DNA of 6,719 nucleotides. Origin: Chryseobacterium gleum (GTDB taxonomy: Bacteria > Bacteroidota > Bacteroidia > Flavobacteriales_D > Sanyastnellaceae). Below, piece after piece: positions 1-6,658 of the stretch (its first letter is position 1; each line of letters starts with the position of its first letter). The notes beneath the pieces were generated by a model. That model searched no databases. It worked only from the letters and a program-made list of their open reading frames with translations, and had not been told where the DNA came from. A program made the position numbers and the translations under genes. The stretch is taken from the NCBI GenBank assembly GCA_945883885.1, contig CAMCYM010000092.1, positions 1 to 6,719 of the forward strand, written 5' to 3'.

Positions 1-1
1 T

Positions 2-450
2 TACAACAGTCCGTTTGCGAATGGACCGACTGCAGGTGGAGTTTCTCTCGCTGCACTTGCGTTCACTCCCCAGTTGGCGTTTGACAGCTGGGTCACCATC
101 GGCATTGATTCGGCACCGGAGGGGGAAGAAACGGCGGTTTCTACGGTCGAAAGCAATGATCAACCGTGGACTTCGCATTTTGTGACAGGAACACCCCTTT
201 CGGGTACGGACGTTGCCATTGACGATTTCTTCGGGGGCGGCTGGTACATCATCAACGGTTCCCCGAACGGAATTCCGGAGGCATCCACGGGGCGAGTTCT
301 CGTGCTGCAATTGACGACTTCAGGCGAGGTTTCAGGCAGAATCAATGTGCAGGTCTTCCCAGAAGGACAGGGTGAGAATCAACAGTTTCTGCAGTTTGAG
401 TTTGAAGGTCCTGGAGAGTTCAACCCGGTGGGCACCCCGGGTTGGGCGGG
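2..450 (+). other. N-terminal beta-rich domain (truncated), 'SWVTIG' type
   Basis: This covers residues 1 to about 150. It contains a run around FDSWVTIGID (from base 80), then a Glu/Thr/Val-rich stretch ending in QPW, an aromatic and Gly-rich segment DDFFGGGWYIING (about 223-261), and a closing beta-rich stretch with QFLQFEFEGPGEF (about 385-424). I recognise the SWVTIG, GGWY and QPW style from large secreted proteins of marine Flavobacteriales. In those proteins this unit often precedes a Cys motif like the one that follows here. Its function is not known to me. The left edge is the window edge, so the domain is probably incomplete. Confidence 0.6.
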
Positions 451-3400
451 GAACGTCTGCGGTTGCATGAACGCGACCGCTTGCAACTACGACCCGGAAG
501 CGAATGTGGGCGACCAGGCAGCGTTGTGTGCATTCGCCGCTCCCGGTTGTTCGTGTGACGGGGTGCAGGCTTGCGATGGAAGCGCCATCACCTTTACGTG
601 TCCTCTGACCGGTACGGCGTTGTCCTGCGACTACACGGGGAACTTCTCCGAGTGGGGCACAACGGCGGTGAGCAACTGCTCTGGGGCGACTCTCCCGGTC
701 GCGACCACGGTGTTAGGTGCCCTCGAAGTGGAAAACACCGCGACCACATCCTATGGCCCGGGGCCAGATGGGGCCATTCGGATTTTTGGAATGGCTGCAC
801 TCGGACTTGCGGACAGCGATTATTGGATTGAGACTTCGCCTTTTGAAGTCACCCGCTACAGCAATGGAACTGCGCGTGTGACGGGTTCCGTGGTGAACAG
901 CTTGGATCCGGCTCAAGGCTGGGACGTGCACATTGTGTTGAAGAACAAGCAATTGGCTTCAACTTGGATGGCCGGAGGTCCAGGTCGTGGGTTGATCTTG
1001 TCGTACGGTTGCGCAGCGAATGCTGCCCAAATGGACGTCTATGTGTTAGACGCCACGCAGAGCTACTTGACCGGTACGGGTCAGTACGAGGGTTCATACT
1101 TGAACCTCACCCACATGCCGGTAAGCCAGAACAAGCGGTTCCAACTGGGCGTAGGAGGCAGTTCGCACAACTGCAACTACGGACTTGGAGGGTGGTTTGC
1201 ATGGAGTGGTGTAGTGGCTGGAATGCCTGTGAACGGGGCATCGGGCGATTTGGTGGTTGATTTGAGCGCCGATGCGCTGTATCCGGCTGCTGAGTGCGTG
1301 AATGAAGAAGTTGCGCTGTTGCATTCGGTGTTTGACCCGGCCTGCAATCAGCATGTCTCGATGGTGCAGTCCGTGGCATTCACAGATGCACTTGCTCCTG
1401 AATTCGTGAACGCCCCTGAAGATGTGGTGGTTTCTTGCGATGCAGCCTTGCCCGCGGTGCCCGTTTTGGTTGCAACAGACAACTGCAGCGAAGGAGCAGA
1501 AGTGGTGGTAGAGTACCTCGGAGAGGCTACAACCCCCGGCACCTGCCCACAATCGTTCACGTTGACTCGGTCGTGGAGGGCCACCGATTGTTCCGGAAAT
1601 GCCACCGTCCATGTCCAAACCATCTTCGTGGAAGACGTATCTGCCCCGGTGTTCACCTTCGTGTCTCCTTCTGAAACGCTGGATTGCGGCGGCGAATGGA
1701 GTCCGATGGGTGCTGTTGCCAGCGATGCATGTGGCGATGTGACCTTGACGACGACCTTCGAAGATTTCCCGGGTTGCGGCACGTCTTTCGATCGGGTGTA
1801 CACGTTCATCGCGACGGATGCATGCGGCAACGCGGCCGTCGCGACGGCAACGCAATCGGTGGTTGACACGGAAGCCCCCGATTTCGGCACTGTGGAAGAC
1901 GTTCTTGCATTGCCGTGTGAGGCGGTGGAGTTCGCCACAGTTTCCCCGACGGACGCATGCAATGCAGTCAGTTTGTTGACTTGGACGGATGCGGTGCTTT
2001 CAACGGATTGCGGAGGGGCCCCGAACCTGCTGCGCACGTACACCGCAGAAGATGCGTGTGGCAACCAGTCCTATCTGACGCAGGCCATCGTGTTGCTGGA
2101 TACCCAGGCGCCGCTGGTGGAATTGACGTGTCCCCCTGCGACGACGACGGAGGCCGGGGCAGCATGTGCGGTGACAGACGCGAGTTTGGGCGCGCCGGTG
2201 GTGAACGTTACAGACAACTGCGATGCCGCGCCTTCCCTGCAGGTGAGCTATGCAGATGGTCCTTCTGTACCGGGCGGCGCCGGAGCGTCTTATACGTTTG
2301 AACGCACCTTCACGGTAACCGCTGCCGACCGGTGTGACAATGTGGCCACGGCCGTGTGCACCCAAAGCATCGTGGTCGTCGATGGCATTGCGCCGGAGGT
2401 GCTTTCCATGGCATGTCCATCGGACTTGTCGATCGAAAGCGGTGTGGATTGTGCCCCTTCGCTGTCGCCGTCCGTCACGGGAGTTCCTACGCTGGAAGGT
2501 TCGGACAATTGCGATTCCTCGCTGGAGATTCTTTGGACCTATGAGGATGCCGTAACCGGGGTTGCTGGGGGCCAAGTGGTGGAGCGGACGTTCTCGGTTT
2601 GGGCAGTGGACGACGCGGGCAACGCCAGCGCGGCGTACAGCTGCACCCAGACCATCGCCCTGATCGATCACCAGCCGCCGGTATTCGCTGCAGACGGTCT
2701 GATTGTATATGCCTCTTGCACAGAATTGCCCGATCCGACGGACCCGAGCTTTGTTCCGTTGGACGTGACGGACAACTGCGATGAAAGCCTGACGATCAGC
2801 ATCCAAGCGGTCTTTGCAGCCGGCGGATGTCCGGGGACGTGGAAGCGCGTGTGGACGGCAACGGATGACCAGGGCAACTCCGCAACTGCAGAGCAATTCG
2901 TCGTGCTTTTCGACGAAACACCGCCCGCGATTGCGGTACCTGCCGATGCAGTGGTCGCGTTTGACGCGGCGTGCACAGTTGACCTCGCTCCGGCAAGCAC
3001 GGGCATGGCGGTCGCAACGGACGATTGCTTCCAGCCCGGCTGGTACGATGGGATTGTCCTCACCTACAGCGACGGCCCCTCGACGCCCACGTGCGGCATA
3101 GGCTACAGCTTCGTGCGGACCTGGACTGCAGTGGACAATTGCCAAAACCTCTCTACGGCGACCCAGTTGATTACGGTGGTGGACAGTGCTGCTCCGGTGA
3201 TTTCGTTCACAGCAGCATCGGCATCTTGCGCGACCTACAACCCCGGAGTGGATTACGGCAACGCCACAATCGCCGATTGCGACGGCAGCGCTACGCTTTC
3301 TTGGACGGACGGCGCGGTCTCTGGCGCATGCGGCACGGTAGAGCGTACCTATGTGGCGACGGACGGTTGCGGCAATGCAGCGACGGCCACTCAACTGATT

Positions 3401-6400
3401 ACCATCGAAGACGCAGAGGCGCCGGTGATTGCGGCAGAACCCTTCTTGCAGGTCCTTTGTGAGGAGTATCCCCAAGGCCTGTTGTATGCCTCGGCCACGG
3501 ACAACTGTGGCGAAACGACACTGACATTCACGGATTTGGAATTTGCAGGCGGTTGTGTGACGCCGTTCAGCAACTACGTCCGGACTTACACCGCCACGGA
3601 TGCCTGCGGCAACACCTCCACCTTTGAGCAGACCATCCTGCTCATCGACCACGTGGCACCGGCATTCACGTCGGTACCTGCGGATGTGACCATCGCCTGC
3701 GACGAGGAAGTCCCGGTGTTCGCAGCAGCTGCAGAGGACAACTGCGACGCGGCGCCGCTCATCACGTGGACGGATGTGGTGGTGGCGGGTCCGACTCCGA
3801 GCGACTTTACGATCGTACGGACGTATGCGGCCGTGGACCACTGCGGCAACACGGCGACGGCCGTTCAGGCGATCTACGTGGAGGACACGACGGCGCCGGT
3901 TTTGGTCAGCTTCACACCGGCATTGACCATCAGCCCCGAAGAGTGGGAGTCCTTCGACTTCGCATACTGGGAGCCACTGAGTTCGGACAACTGCGATGCG
4001 ACGACCGGAGGCGGTGGAGCGGGCAGCGGCGAAGGGGCTGGAACCGGTATTCCTGCAACGGTACAGTCCGCGATTGTCCCCGGGCCGTGTGCGGGTACAT
4101 TCACCGCAGAAGTTACCTACACCCATGTCGATGCCTCGGGCAACGCGTTGGACGTGGTGATGGTGGTGAACGTGGTGGATTCTGAAGCCCCCATCTTCAC
4201 GGAGGCTCCTGAAGACCTCGTCGTAGAATGCGGCCAACCGATTCCGATGGGAACGACTGCTGCGGAAGACGATGGATCACCGGCAAACCTCATCGTGTAC
4301 GGCATGACGGAAGCGTCGGCGCCAGGCGAATGCGGAGCCGAGGCACTCCTCACCCGCACGTGGACGGCGACCGACGATTGTGGCAACACGGCCATTCACA
4401 TCCAGTCGATCCAGATTACGGATACGACGGCTCCGGTCTTTACCTCCTTCCCGTCGGACCAAACGAACCAATGCGCCGAGCAGGCTTACGCCTACACGGC
4501 CGTGGACGACTGCGGCGACGTCACCTTCAGCGAAGCCCGAACGGGCGCGGCAGATGCCTGCGGCAACTACACGCAGGTGGTGACAATCACCGCCACGGAT
4601 GCATGCGGCAACAGCGCAGCGCAGTCCTTTACGATTGCGGTGGCAGATACCGAAGGGCCGGCCTTCGTAGAAGCGCTCCCGGGCGATGCCGTGGTAGCAT
4701 GCGATGCGGTTCCGGCTGCGGCCGTATTGACCGCGGTGGACAATTGCGATGCGGCTACGGGGGTCTTGTTCTCGGAAACCACCGCGCCGGGCACTTGTGC
4801 GAACAGCTATACCCTGACGCGGACATGGACGTCAGCGGACTGCAGCGGCCATACGACGTCGCACACGCAAGTCCTTACGGTTCAGGACACCACGGCCCCG
4901 GCAATCACGGCGGCGAACGAAGTGGAGATTGCATGTGGGGACTTCCCTGGCGTTGCACTTGCTTCGGCGACGGACGCCTGCGGTACGTTGACCTTGTCCT
5001 TCGTGGATCTGCCCTTCGCGGGCGGCTGCGTTCAACCTTTGGGCCAGTTCATCCGGACCTATTCGGCGGTCGATGCCTGCGGCAATGCGAGCACATTTGA
5101 CCAAATCATTGTCCTGACAGACGACATCGCACCGGAAGTGACCATCACGTGCCCGGCAGACCTCACGGTTGCTTTGGATGCGGCGTGTGCGTTCGATGCA
5201 TCCACGGCATCGTTGGGTGAAGCCACGGCGGCAGCGTCGGACAACTGTGGGGCCGCACCTGCCGTAGTCATCACCTACGTAGACGGTTCTGCCACGGCCA
5301 CGTGCGGGGGCAGCTTCAGCTTCGAGCGGACGTTCACGGCCACCGCCACGGATGCGTGCGGCAACGCATCGTCCGCTTCGTGCACGCAAGCAATCACGGT
5401 GGTGGATACGACGGCTCCGGAAATCCTTGCTGAGCCCTTTGTCACCGTGGCATGCGACGCATTCAACGAAGACGTTGCATTTGCTGGGGTCAACGACGGG
5501 TGCAGCCCGGCAGATTTGATTTGGACATCCTTGCCCTTCGCCGGAGGCTGCGTGACGCCGTACACGAATTTCACCCGGGTTTACGTCGCGACGGATGCGT
5601 GCGGCAACGCGGCCGAGTTCGAGCAGGTCATCATGCTCATCGACACGGTAGCACCGGCGTTCACATCCGTTCCTGGCGGCGCTGTGGTCGCGTGCGATCA
5701 GCCGATTCCGACAGAAACAGCGTCTGCTTCGGACAACTGCGATGCCGGACTCGAAGTGGTTTACGAAGATGTGATCCTTCCGGGCATCTCCCCGAACGAC
5801 TACACCATCGTGCGGACTTTCACGGCGACGGACCATTGCGGCAATGCAGCTTCCGCGACCCAAACCATCGAGGTCGTGGACGAAGCTGCACCGACGGTAC
5901 TGGCCTTCGAGCCGGTGGTTTCCCTCACGCTCGTCGAATTCAATGCATACAGTTCTCTGGAGGGATTGGTCGCCGCATTTGTTCCCGGAATCTCAGACAA
6001 TTGCGACGATGCTCCAGTCCTTGCTGGCATTCAAACGGCCATCGAGCAGGGCGCATGCCCAGGGGACTTTGCAGCAGTCGCCACCTACACCTTCACGGAT
6101 GCTTCCGGCAATGCCACGTCTGTGGAGATTTTGTTCCAGGTGGAAGACGTGCTGGCCCCGGCCTTCGTGGAGAGCTTGCCAGCGAGCATGGCGGTCGGTT
6201 GCGATGCCGTTCCGGTTGCAGCAACGTTGAGCGTCACGGACGACTCGGGAGTCCTCGAGGTGCTCTTTGCCGAGGAGATCGTTGCAGGTTCCTGCGCAAA
6301 CAGCTACACCGTTACTCGGGTTTGGTCCGCAACAGACTGCAGCGGCAACGCGGTCTCGCATACGCAAATCCTGACGGTCATGGACACGACCGCTCCGGTC

Positions 6401-6658
6401 TTCACGTCCTTCCCGTCTGACCAAACAAACGACTGTTCCGAAGCAGCCTACAGCTACACCGCTGAAGACAACTGCGGCGACGTCACGTTCAGCGAAGCCC
6501 GCTCGGGCGCTGCGGACGCCTGCGGCAACTACGTCCAGGTGGTGACCATCACGGCGACGGATGCATGCGGCAACAGCACGTCACAGTCGTTCACCATCAC
6601 GGTGGCGGACCATCTAATCCATTTAAACTATCACCTGGTTACACGTGTTCTAATGTAG
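2..6658 (+). CDS. Giant secreted multi-module HYR-like repeat surface protein, 5' partial, 3' end doubtful
   Basis: The frame is open from base 2 and reads YNSPFANGPTAGGVSLAALA before any possible start. The TTG at 74 is therefore internal, and the signal peptide and true start lie upstream of the window. Numbering residues from base 2, the order is: N-terminal beta-rich domain (1-150), Cys motif (153-176), Cys-dense linker (177-209), non-repeated domain (210-461), and 21 HYR-like modules (462-2202). A further 16 codons before TAG 6656-6658 do not resemble the rest and are probably not native. By eye there are only four lysines before residue 2203, with abundant Asp, Thr and Ala and hundreds of regularly spaced Cys and Gly-Asn motifs. 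No catalytic motif was seen. From family knowledge, such proteins in Bacteroidota are exported, often by the type IX system, and act in adhesion or surface structure. That role is inference. Disulfide-rich folding implies an extracytoplasmic location. An enzymatic head domain upstream cannot be excluded. Confidence 0.9.
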   Translation, partial: YNSPFANGPTAGGVSLAALAFTPQLAFDSWVTIGIDSAPEGEETAVSTVESNDQPWTSHFVTGTPLSGTDVAIDDFFGGGWYIINGSPNGIPEASTGRVLVLQLTTSGEVSGRINVQVFPEGQGENQQFLQFEFEGPGEFNPVGTPGWAGNVCGCMNATACNYDPEANVGDQAALCAFAAPGCSCDGVQACDGSAITFTCPLTGTALSCDYTGNFSEWGTTAVSNCSGATLPVATTVLGALEVENTATTSYGPGPDGAIRIFGMAALGLADSDYWIETSPFEVTRYSNGTARVTGSVVNSLDPAQGWDVHIVLKNKQLASTWMAGGPGRGLILSYGCAANAAQMDVYVLDATQSYLTGTGQYEGSYLNLTHMPVSQNKRFQLGVGGSSHNCNYGLGGWFAWSGVVAGMPVNGASGDLVVDLSADALYPAAECVNEEVALLHSVFDPACNQHVSMVQSVAFTDALAPEFVNAPEDVVVSCDAALPAVPVLVATDNCSEGAEVVVEYLGEATTPGTCPQSFTLTRSWRATDCSGNATVHVQTIFVEDVSAPVFTFVSPSETLDCGGEWSPMGAVASDACGDVTLTTTFEDFPGCGTSFDRVYTFIATDACGNAAVATATQSVVDTEAPDFGTVEDVLALPCEAVEFATVSPTDACNAVSLLTWTDAVLSTDCGGAPNLLRTYTAEDACGNQSYLTQAIVLLDTQAPLVELTCPPATTTEAGAACAVTDASLGAPVVNVTDNCDAAPSLQVSYADGPSVPGGAGASYTFERTFTVTAADRCDNVATAVCTQSIVVVDGIAPEVLSMACPSDLSIESGVDCAPSLSPSVTGVPTLEGSDNCDSSLEILWTYEDAVTGVAGGQVVERTFSVWAVDDAGNASAAYSCTQTIALIDHQPPVFAADGLIVYASCTELPDPTDPSFVPLDVTDNCDESLTISIQAVFAAGGCPGTWKRVWTATDDQGNSATAEQFVVLFDETPPAIAVPADAVVAFDAACTVDLAPASTGMAVATDDCFQPGWYDGIVLTYSDGPSTPTCGIGYSFVRTWTAVDNCQNLSTATQLITVVDSAAPVISFTAASASCATYNPGVDYGNATIADCDGSATLSWTDGAVSGACGTVERTYVATDGCGNAATATQLITIEDAEAPVIAAEPFLQVLCEEYPQGLLYASATDNCGETTLTFTDLEFAGGCVTPFSNYVRTYTATDACGNTSTFEQTILLIDHVAPAFTSVPADVTIACDEEVPVFAAAAEDNCDAAPLITWTDVVVAGPTPSDFTIVRTYAAVDHCGNTATAVQAIYVEDTTAPVLVSFTPALTISPEEWESFDFAYWEPLSSDNCDATTGGGGAGSGEGAGTGIPATVQSAIVPGPCAGTFTAEVTYTHVDASGNALDVVMVVNVVDSEAPIFTEAPEDLVVECGQPIPMGTTAAEDDGSPANLIVYGMTEASAPGECGAEALLTRTWTATDDCGNTAIHIQSIQITDTTAPVFTSFPSDQTNQCAEQAYAYTAVDDCGDVTFSEARTGAADACGNYTQVVTITATDACGNSAAQSFTIAVADTEGPAFVEALPGDAVVACDAVPAAAVLTAVDNCDAATGVLFSETTAPGTCANSYTLTRTWTSADCSGHTTSHTQVLTVQDTTAPAITAANEVEIACGDFPGVALASATDACGTLTLSFVDLPFAGGCVQPLGQFIRTYSAVDACGNASTFDQIIVLTDDIAPEVTITCPADLTVALDAACAFDASTASLGEATAAASDNCGAAPAVVITYVDGSATATCGGSFSFERTFTATATDACGNASSASCTQAITVVDTTAPEILAEPFVTVACDAFNEDVAFAGVNDGCSPADLIWTSLPFAGGCVTPYTNFTRVYVATDACGNAAEFEQVIMLIDTVAPAFTSVPGGAVVACDQPIPTETASASDNCDAGLEVVYEDVILPGISPNDYTIVRTFTATDHCGNAASATQTIEVVDEAAPTVLAFEPVVSLTLVEFNAYSSLEGLVAAFVPGISDNCDDAPVLAGIQTAIEQGACPGDFAAVATYTFTDASGNATSVEILFQVEDVLAPAFVESLPASMAVGCDAVPVAATLSVTDDSGVLEVLFAEEIVAGSCANSYTVTRVWSATDCSGNAVSHTQILTVMDTTAPVFTSFPSDQTNDCSEAAYSYTAEDNCGDVTFSEARSGAADACGNYVQVVTITATDACGNSTSQSFTITVADHLIHLNYHLVTRVLM
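458..529 (+). other. Cys motif CGCMNATACNYDPEA...C
   Basis: Residues 153-176 read C-G-C-M-N-A-T-A-C-N-Y-D-P-E-A-N-V, followed about six residues later by Leu-Cys. This matches the short motif G-C-T-x-x-x-A-x-N-Y-x-P-x-A-x-x-D-D-G-S-C, which is common in large exported proteins of marine Bacteroidota. The usual D-D-G-S-C ending is replaced here by G-D-Q-A-A-L-C, a mild divergence. It probably forms a small disulfide-stabilised hairpin between domains. It occurs once in this window, whereas many relatives carry it as a tandem series. Confidence 0.7.
530..629 (+). other. Cys-dense linker
   Basis: Residues 177-209 contain the spaced cysteines APGCSCDGVQAC, then TFTC and ALSC, giving five Cys in about 33 residues. 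It joins the Cys motif to the non-repeated domain. No named family was recognised. The Cys density suggests a short disulfide-knotted spacer, which is inference only. Confidence 0.45.
630..1384 (+). other. Unassigned non-repeated domain of about 250 residues
   Basis: This spans residues 210-461, between the Cys linker and the first HYR-like module. It is rich in Gly, Asn, aromatic and short beta-type segments. Examples are PGPDGAIRIFGMAALGL (767-817), GWDVHIVLKNKQL (about 920-958), AGGPGRGLILSYGC (about 971-1012), MDVYVLDATQSYLTGTG (about 1031-1081) and NYGLGGWFAWSG (about 1175-1210). Three of the four lysines of the whole frame lie here. The layout suggests a beta-sandwich, possibly lectin- or carbohydrate-binding-like, but I cannot assign a family and see no catalytic signature. 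The last part (FDPACNQHVSMVQSVAF, 1331-1381) leads directly into the first repeat. Confidence 0.5.
2099..2665 (+). repeat. Modules 4 and 5, long HYR variant with extra cysteines
   Basis: These adjacent modules of 94 and 95 residues carry an added segment near the front: a Cys-Pro (TCPP in module 4, ACPSD in module 5), then a second Cys about 13 residues on, and a terminal [AV/YS]-C-T-Q in the last strand. Module 16 (5120-5404, 95 residues) is the same type and has the full set of six cysteines. Module 4 has five, because C3 is missing (the site reads GGAGAS). Module 5 has four, because its D-D-A-G-N replaces D-x-C-G-N. Module 7 (2912-3181) shares the D-A-A-C front segment but not the terminal Cys. 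The Cys-Pro front is closest to the classical HYR pattern. Confidence 0.6.
4007..4048 (+). other. Gly-rich insert in module 11
   Basis: Fourteen codons read GGGGAGSGEGAGTG directly after the D-N-C-D of module 11. No other module has a low-complexity loop here. The paired module 19 has a shorter, ordinary loop at the same place, so the insert (or slippage expansion) accounts for most of the length difference between the two copies. It is probably a flexible surface loop. The DNA is G-rich and mixes codons, so it is not a perfect microsatellite. Confidence 0.65.
4421..4645 (+). repeat. Module 13, divergent module type with doubled ACGN motif
   Basis: This is the shortest module type (75 residues), shared only with module 21 (6383-6607). 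It starts FTSFPSDQTN and has D-C-G-D-V-T-F-S-E-A-R in place of the usual D-N-C strand. It carries A-C-G-N twice (AADACGNY, then TDACGNS), so one Cys-Gly-Asn occupies the site normally filled by G-x-C. The four cysteines are kept but respaced. It is followed by module 14 (FVEALPGDAV front), which tells what should follow module 21 if the array pattern continues. Confidence 0.65.
4646..5404 (+). repeat. Modules 14-16 between the two higher-order copies
   Basis: Module 14 (4646-4885) resembles modules 20 and 1: it shares VACDAVP, CANSYT, TRTW and DCSG. Module 15 (4886-5119) resembles modules 9 and 17 through its PFAGGCV and ATDACG sites. Module 16 (5120-5404) is the six-cysteine long variant, related to modules 4 and 5. 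None has a counterpart in the expected place before module 9, since module 8 is a short 76-residue type. The left border of the duplication is therefore the start of module 9 and module 17. Confidence 0.6.
5405..6607 (+). repeat. Higher-order repeat, copy 2 (modules 17-21)
   Basis: This is the second copy of the five-module block described at 3410-4645. Diagnostic features are kept in order: PFAGGCVTP in module 17; APAFTSVP and TIVRT without C3 in module 18; D-N-C and G-A-C only, with D-A-S-G-N, in module 19; D-D-S-G replacing D-N-C in module 20; and FTSFPSDQTN in module 21. The copy ends at the V-A-D that should open the next module, where the sequence breaks. Between modules 13 and 21, 24 of the 64 conserved residues use a different synonymous codon, so the duplication is old and constrained at protein level. 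Confidence 0.75.

Larger units (their letters stand above)
3410..4645 (+). repeat. Higher-order repeat, copy 1 (modules 9-13)
   Basis: Modules 9 to 13 correspond in order to modules 17 to 21. Module 9 pairs with 17: both have 79 residues, I count 40 identical, and they share EPF and FAGGCVTP. Module 10 pairs with 18: both have 79 residues, about 42 identical, and they share APAFTSVP, TIVRT and DHCGN. Module 11 pairs with 19 as the only two modules lacking both C1 and C4. Modules 12 and 20 both lack C2. Module 13 pairs with 21: both have 75 residues, 64 identical. Starts are offset by exactly 1995 nt for the first three pairs. The offsets of 1968 and 1962 for the last two are fully explained by a 9-codon length difference in module 11 and a 2-codon difference in module 12. 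Confidence 0.75.
1385..6607 (+). repeat. Array of 21 HYR-like, mostly four-cysteine modules
   Basis: Modules start at D-x-x-A/P/G-P at bases 1385, 1634, 1865, 2099, 2381, 2666, 2912, 3182, 3410, 3647, 3884, 4178, 4421, 4646, 4886, 5120, 5405, 5642, 5879, 6146 and 6383. Their lengths are 83, 77, 78, 94, 95, 82, 90, 76, 79, 79, 98, 81, 75, 80, 78, 95, 79, 79, 89, 79 and 75 residues. The common pattern is D-x-x-A-P-x-F, then V-x-C (C1), D-N-C (C2), G-x-C (C3), R-T-[WY]-x-A-x-D-x-C-G-N (C4), and a final beta strand ending in I-x-V-x-D. This resembles the HYR (hyalin repeat) Ig-like fold, in a version with four cysteines and presumably two disulfides. All 21 modules abut with no linkers. The array probably acts as a rigid stalk or an adhesive surface; that role is inferred. 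Confidence 0.88.

Noticed and set aside
2000..4237. Long open frame of 745 codons on the minus strand, opposite modules 3-12
   Set aside because: It lies antisense to a clearly coding repeat array. Its translation is Arg/His/Cys-rich with no domain pattern. GC-rich, codon-biased repeats routinely leave antisense frames free of stops.
4832..5863. Minus-strand open frame of 343 codons
   Set aside because: Same explanation: a shadow of modules 14-18, Arg-rich with no recognisable family.
5452..6420. Plus-strand overlapping open frame of 322 codons
   Set aside because: It is out of frame with the array and rich in Arg, Cys and Gly from shifted GC-rich codons. Repeat conservation is in the main frame only.
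1385..6607. CRISPR-like or DNA-level tandem repeat array
   Set aside because: The periodicity (225-294 nt) is conserved at protein level with extensive silent change. There are no short identical repeats with unique spacers.
6383..6658. Type IX C-terminal sorting domain at the protein's end
   Set aside because: The last residues before TAG lack the usual beta-rich C-terminal pattern with conserved Gly and a terminal basic strand. They belong to the foreign AT-rich tail.
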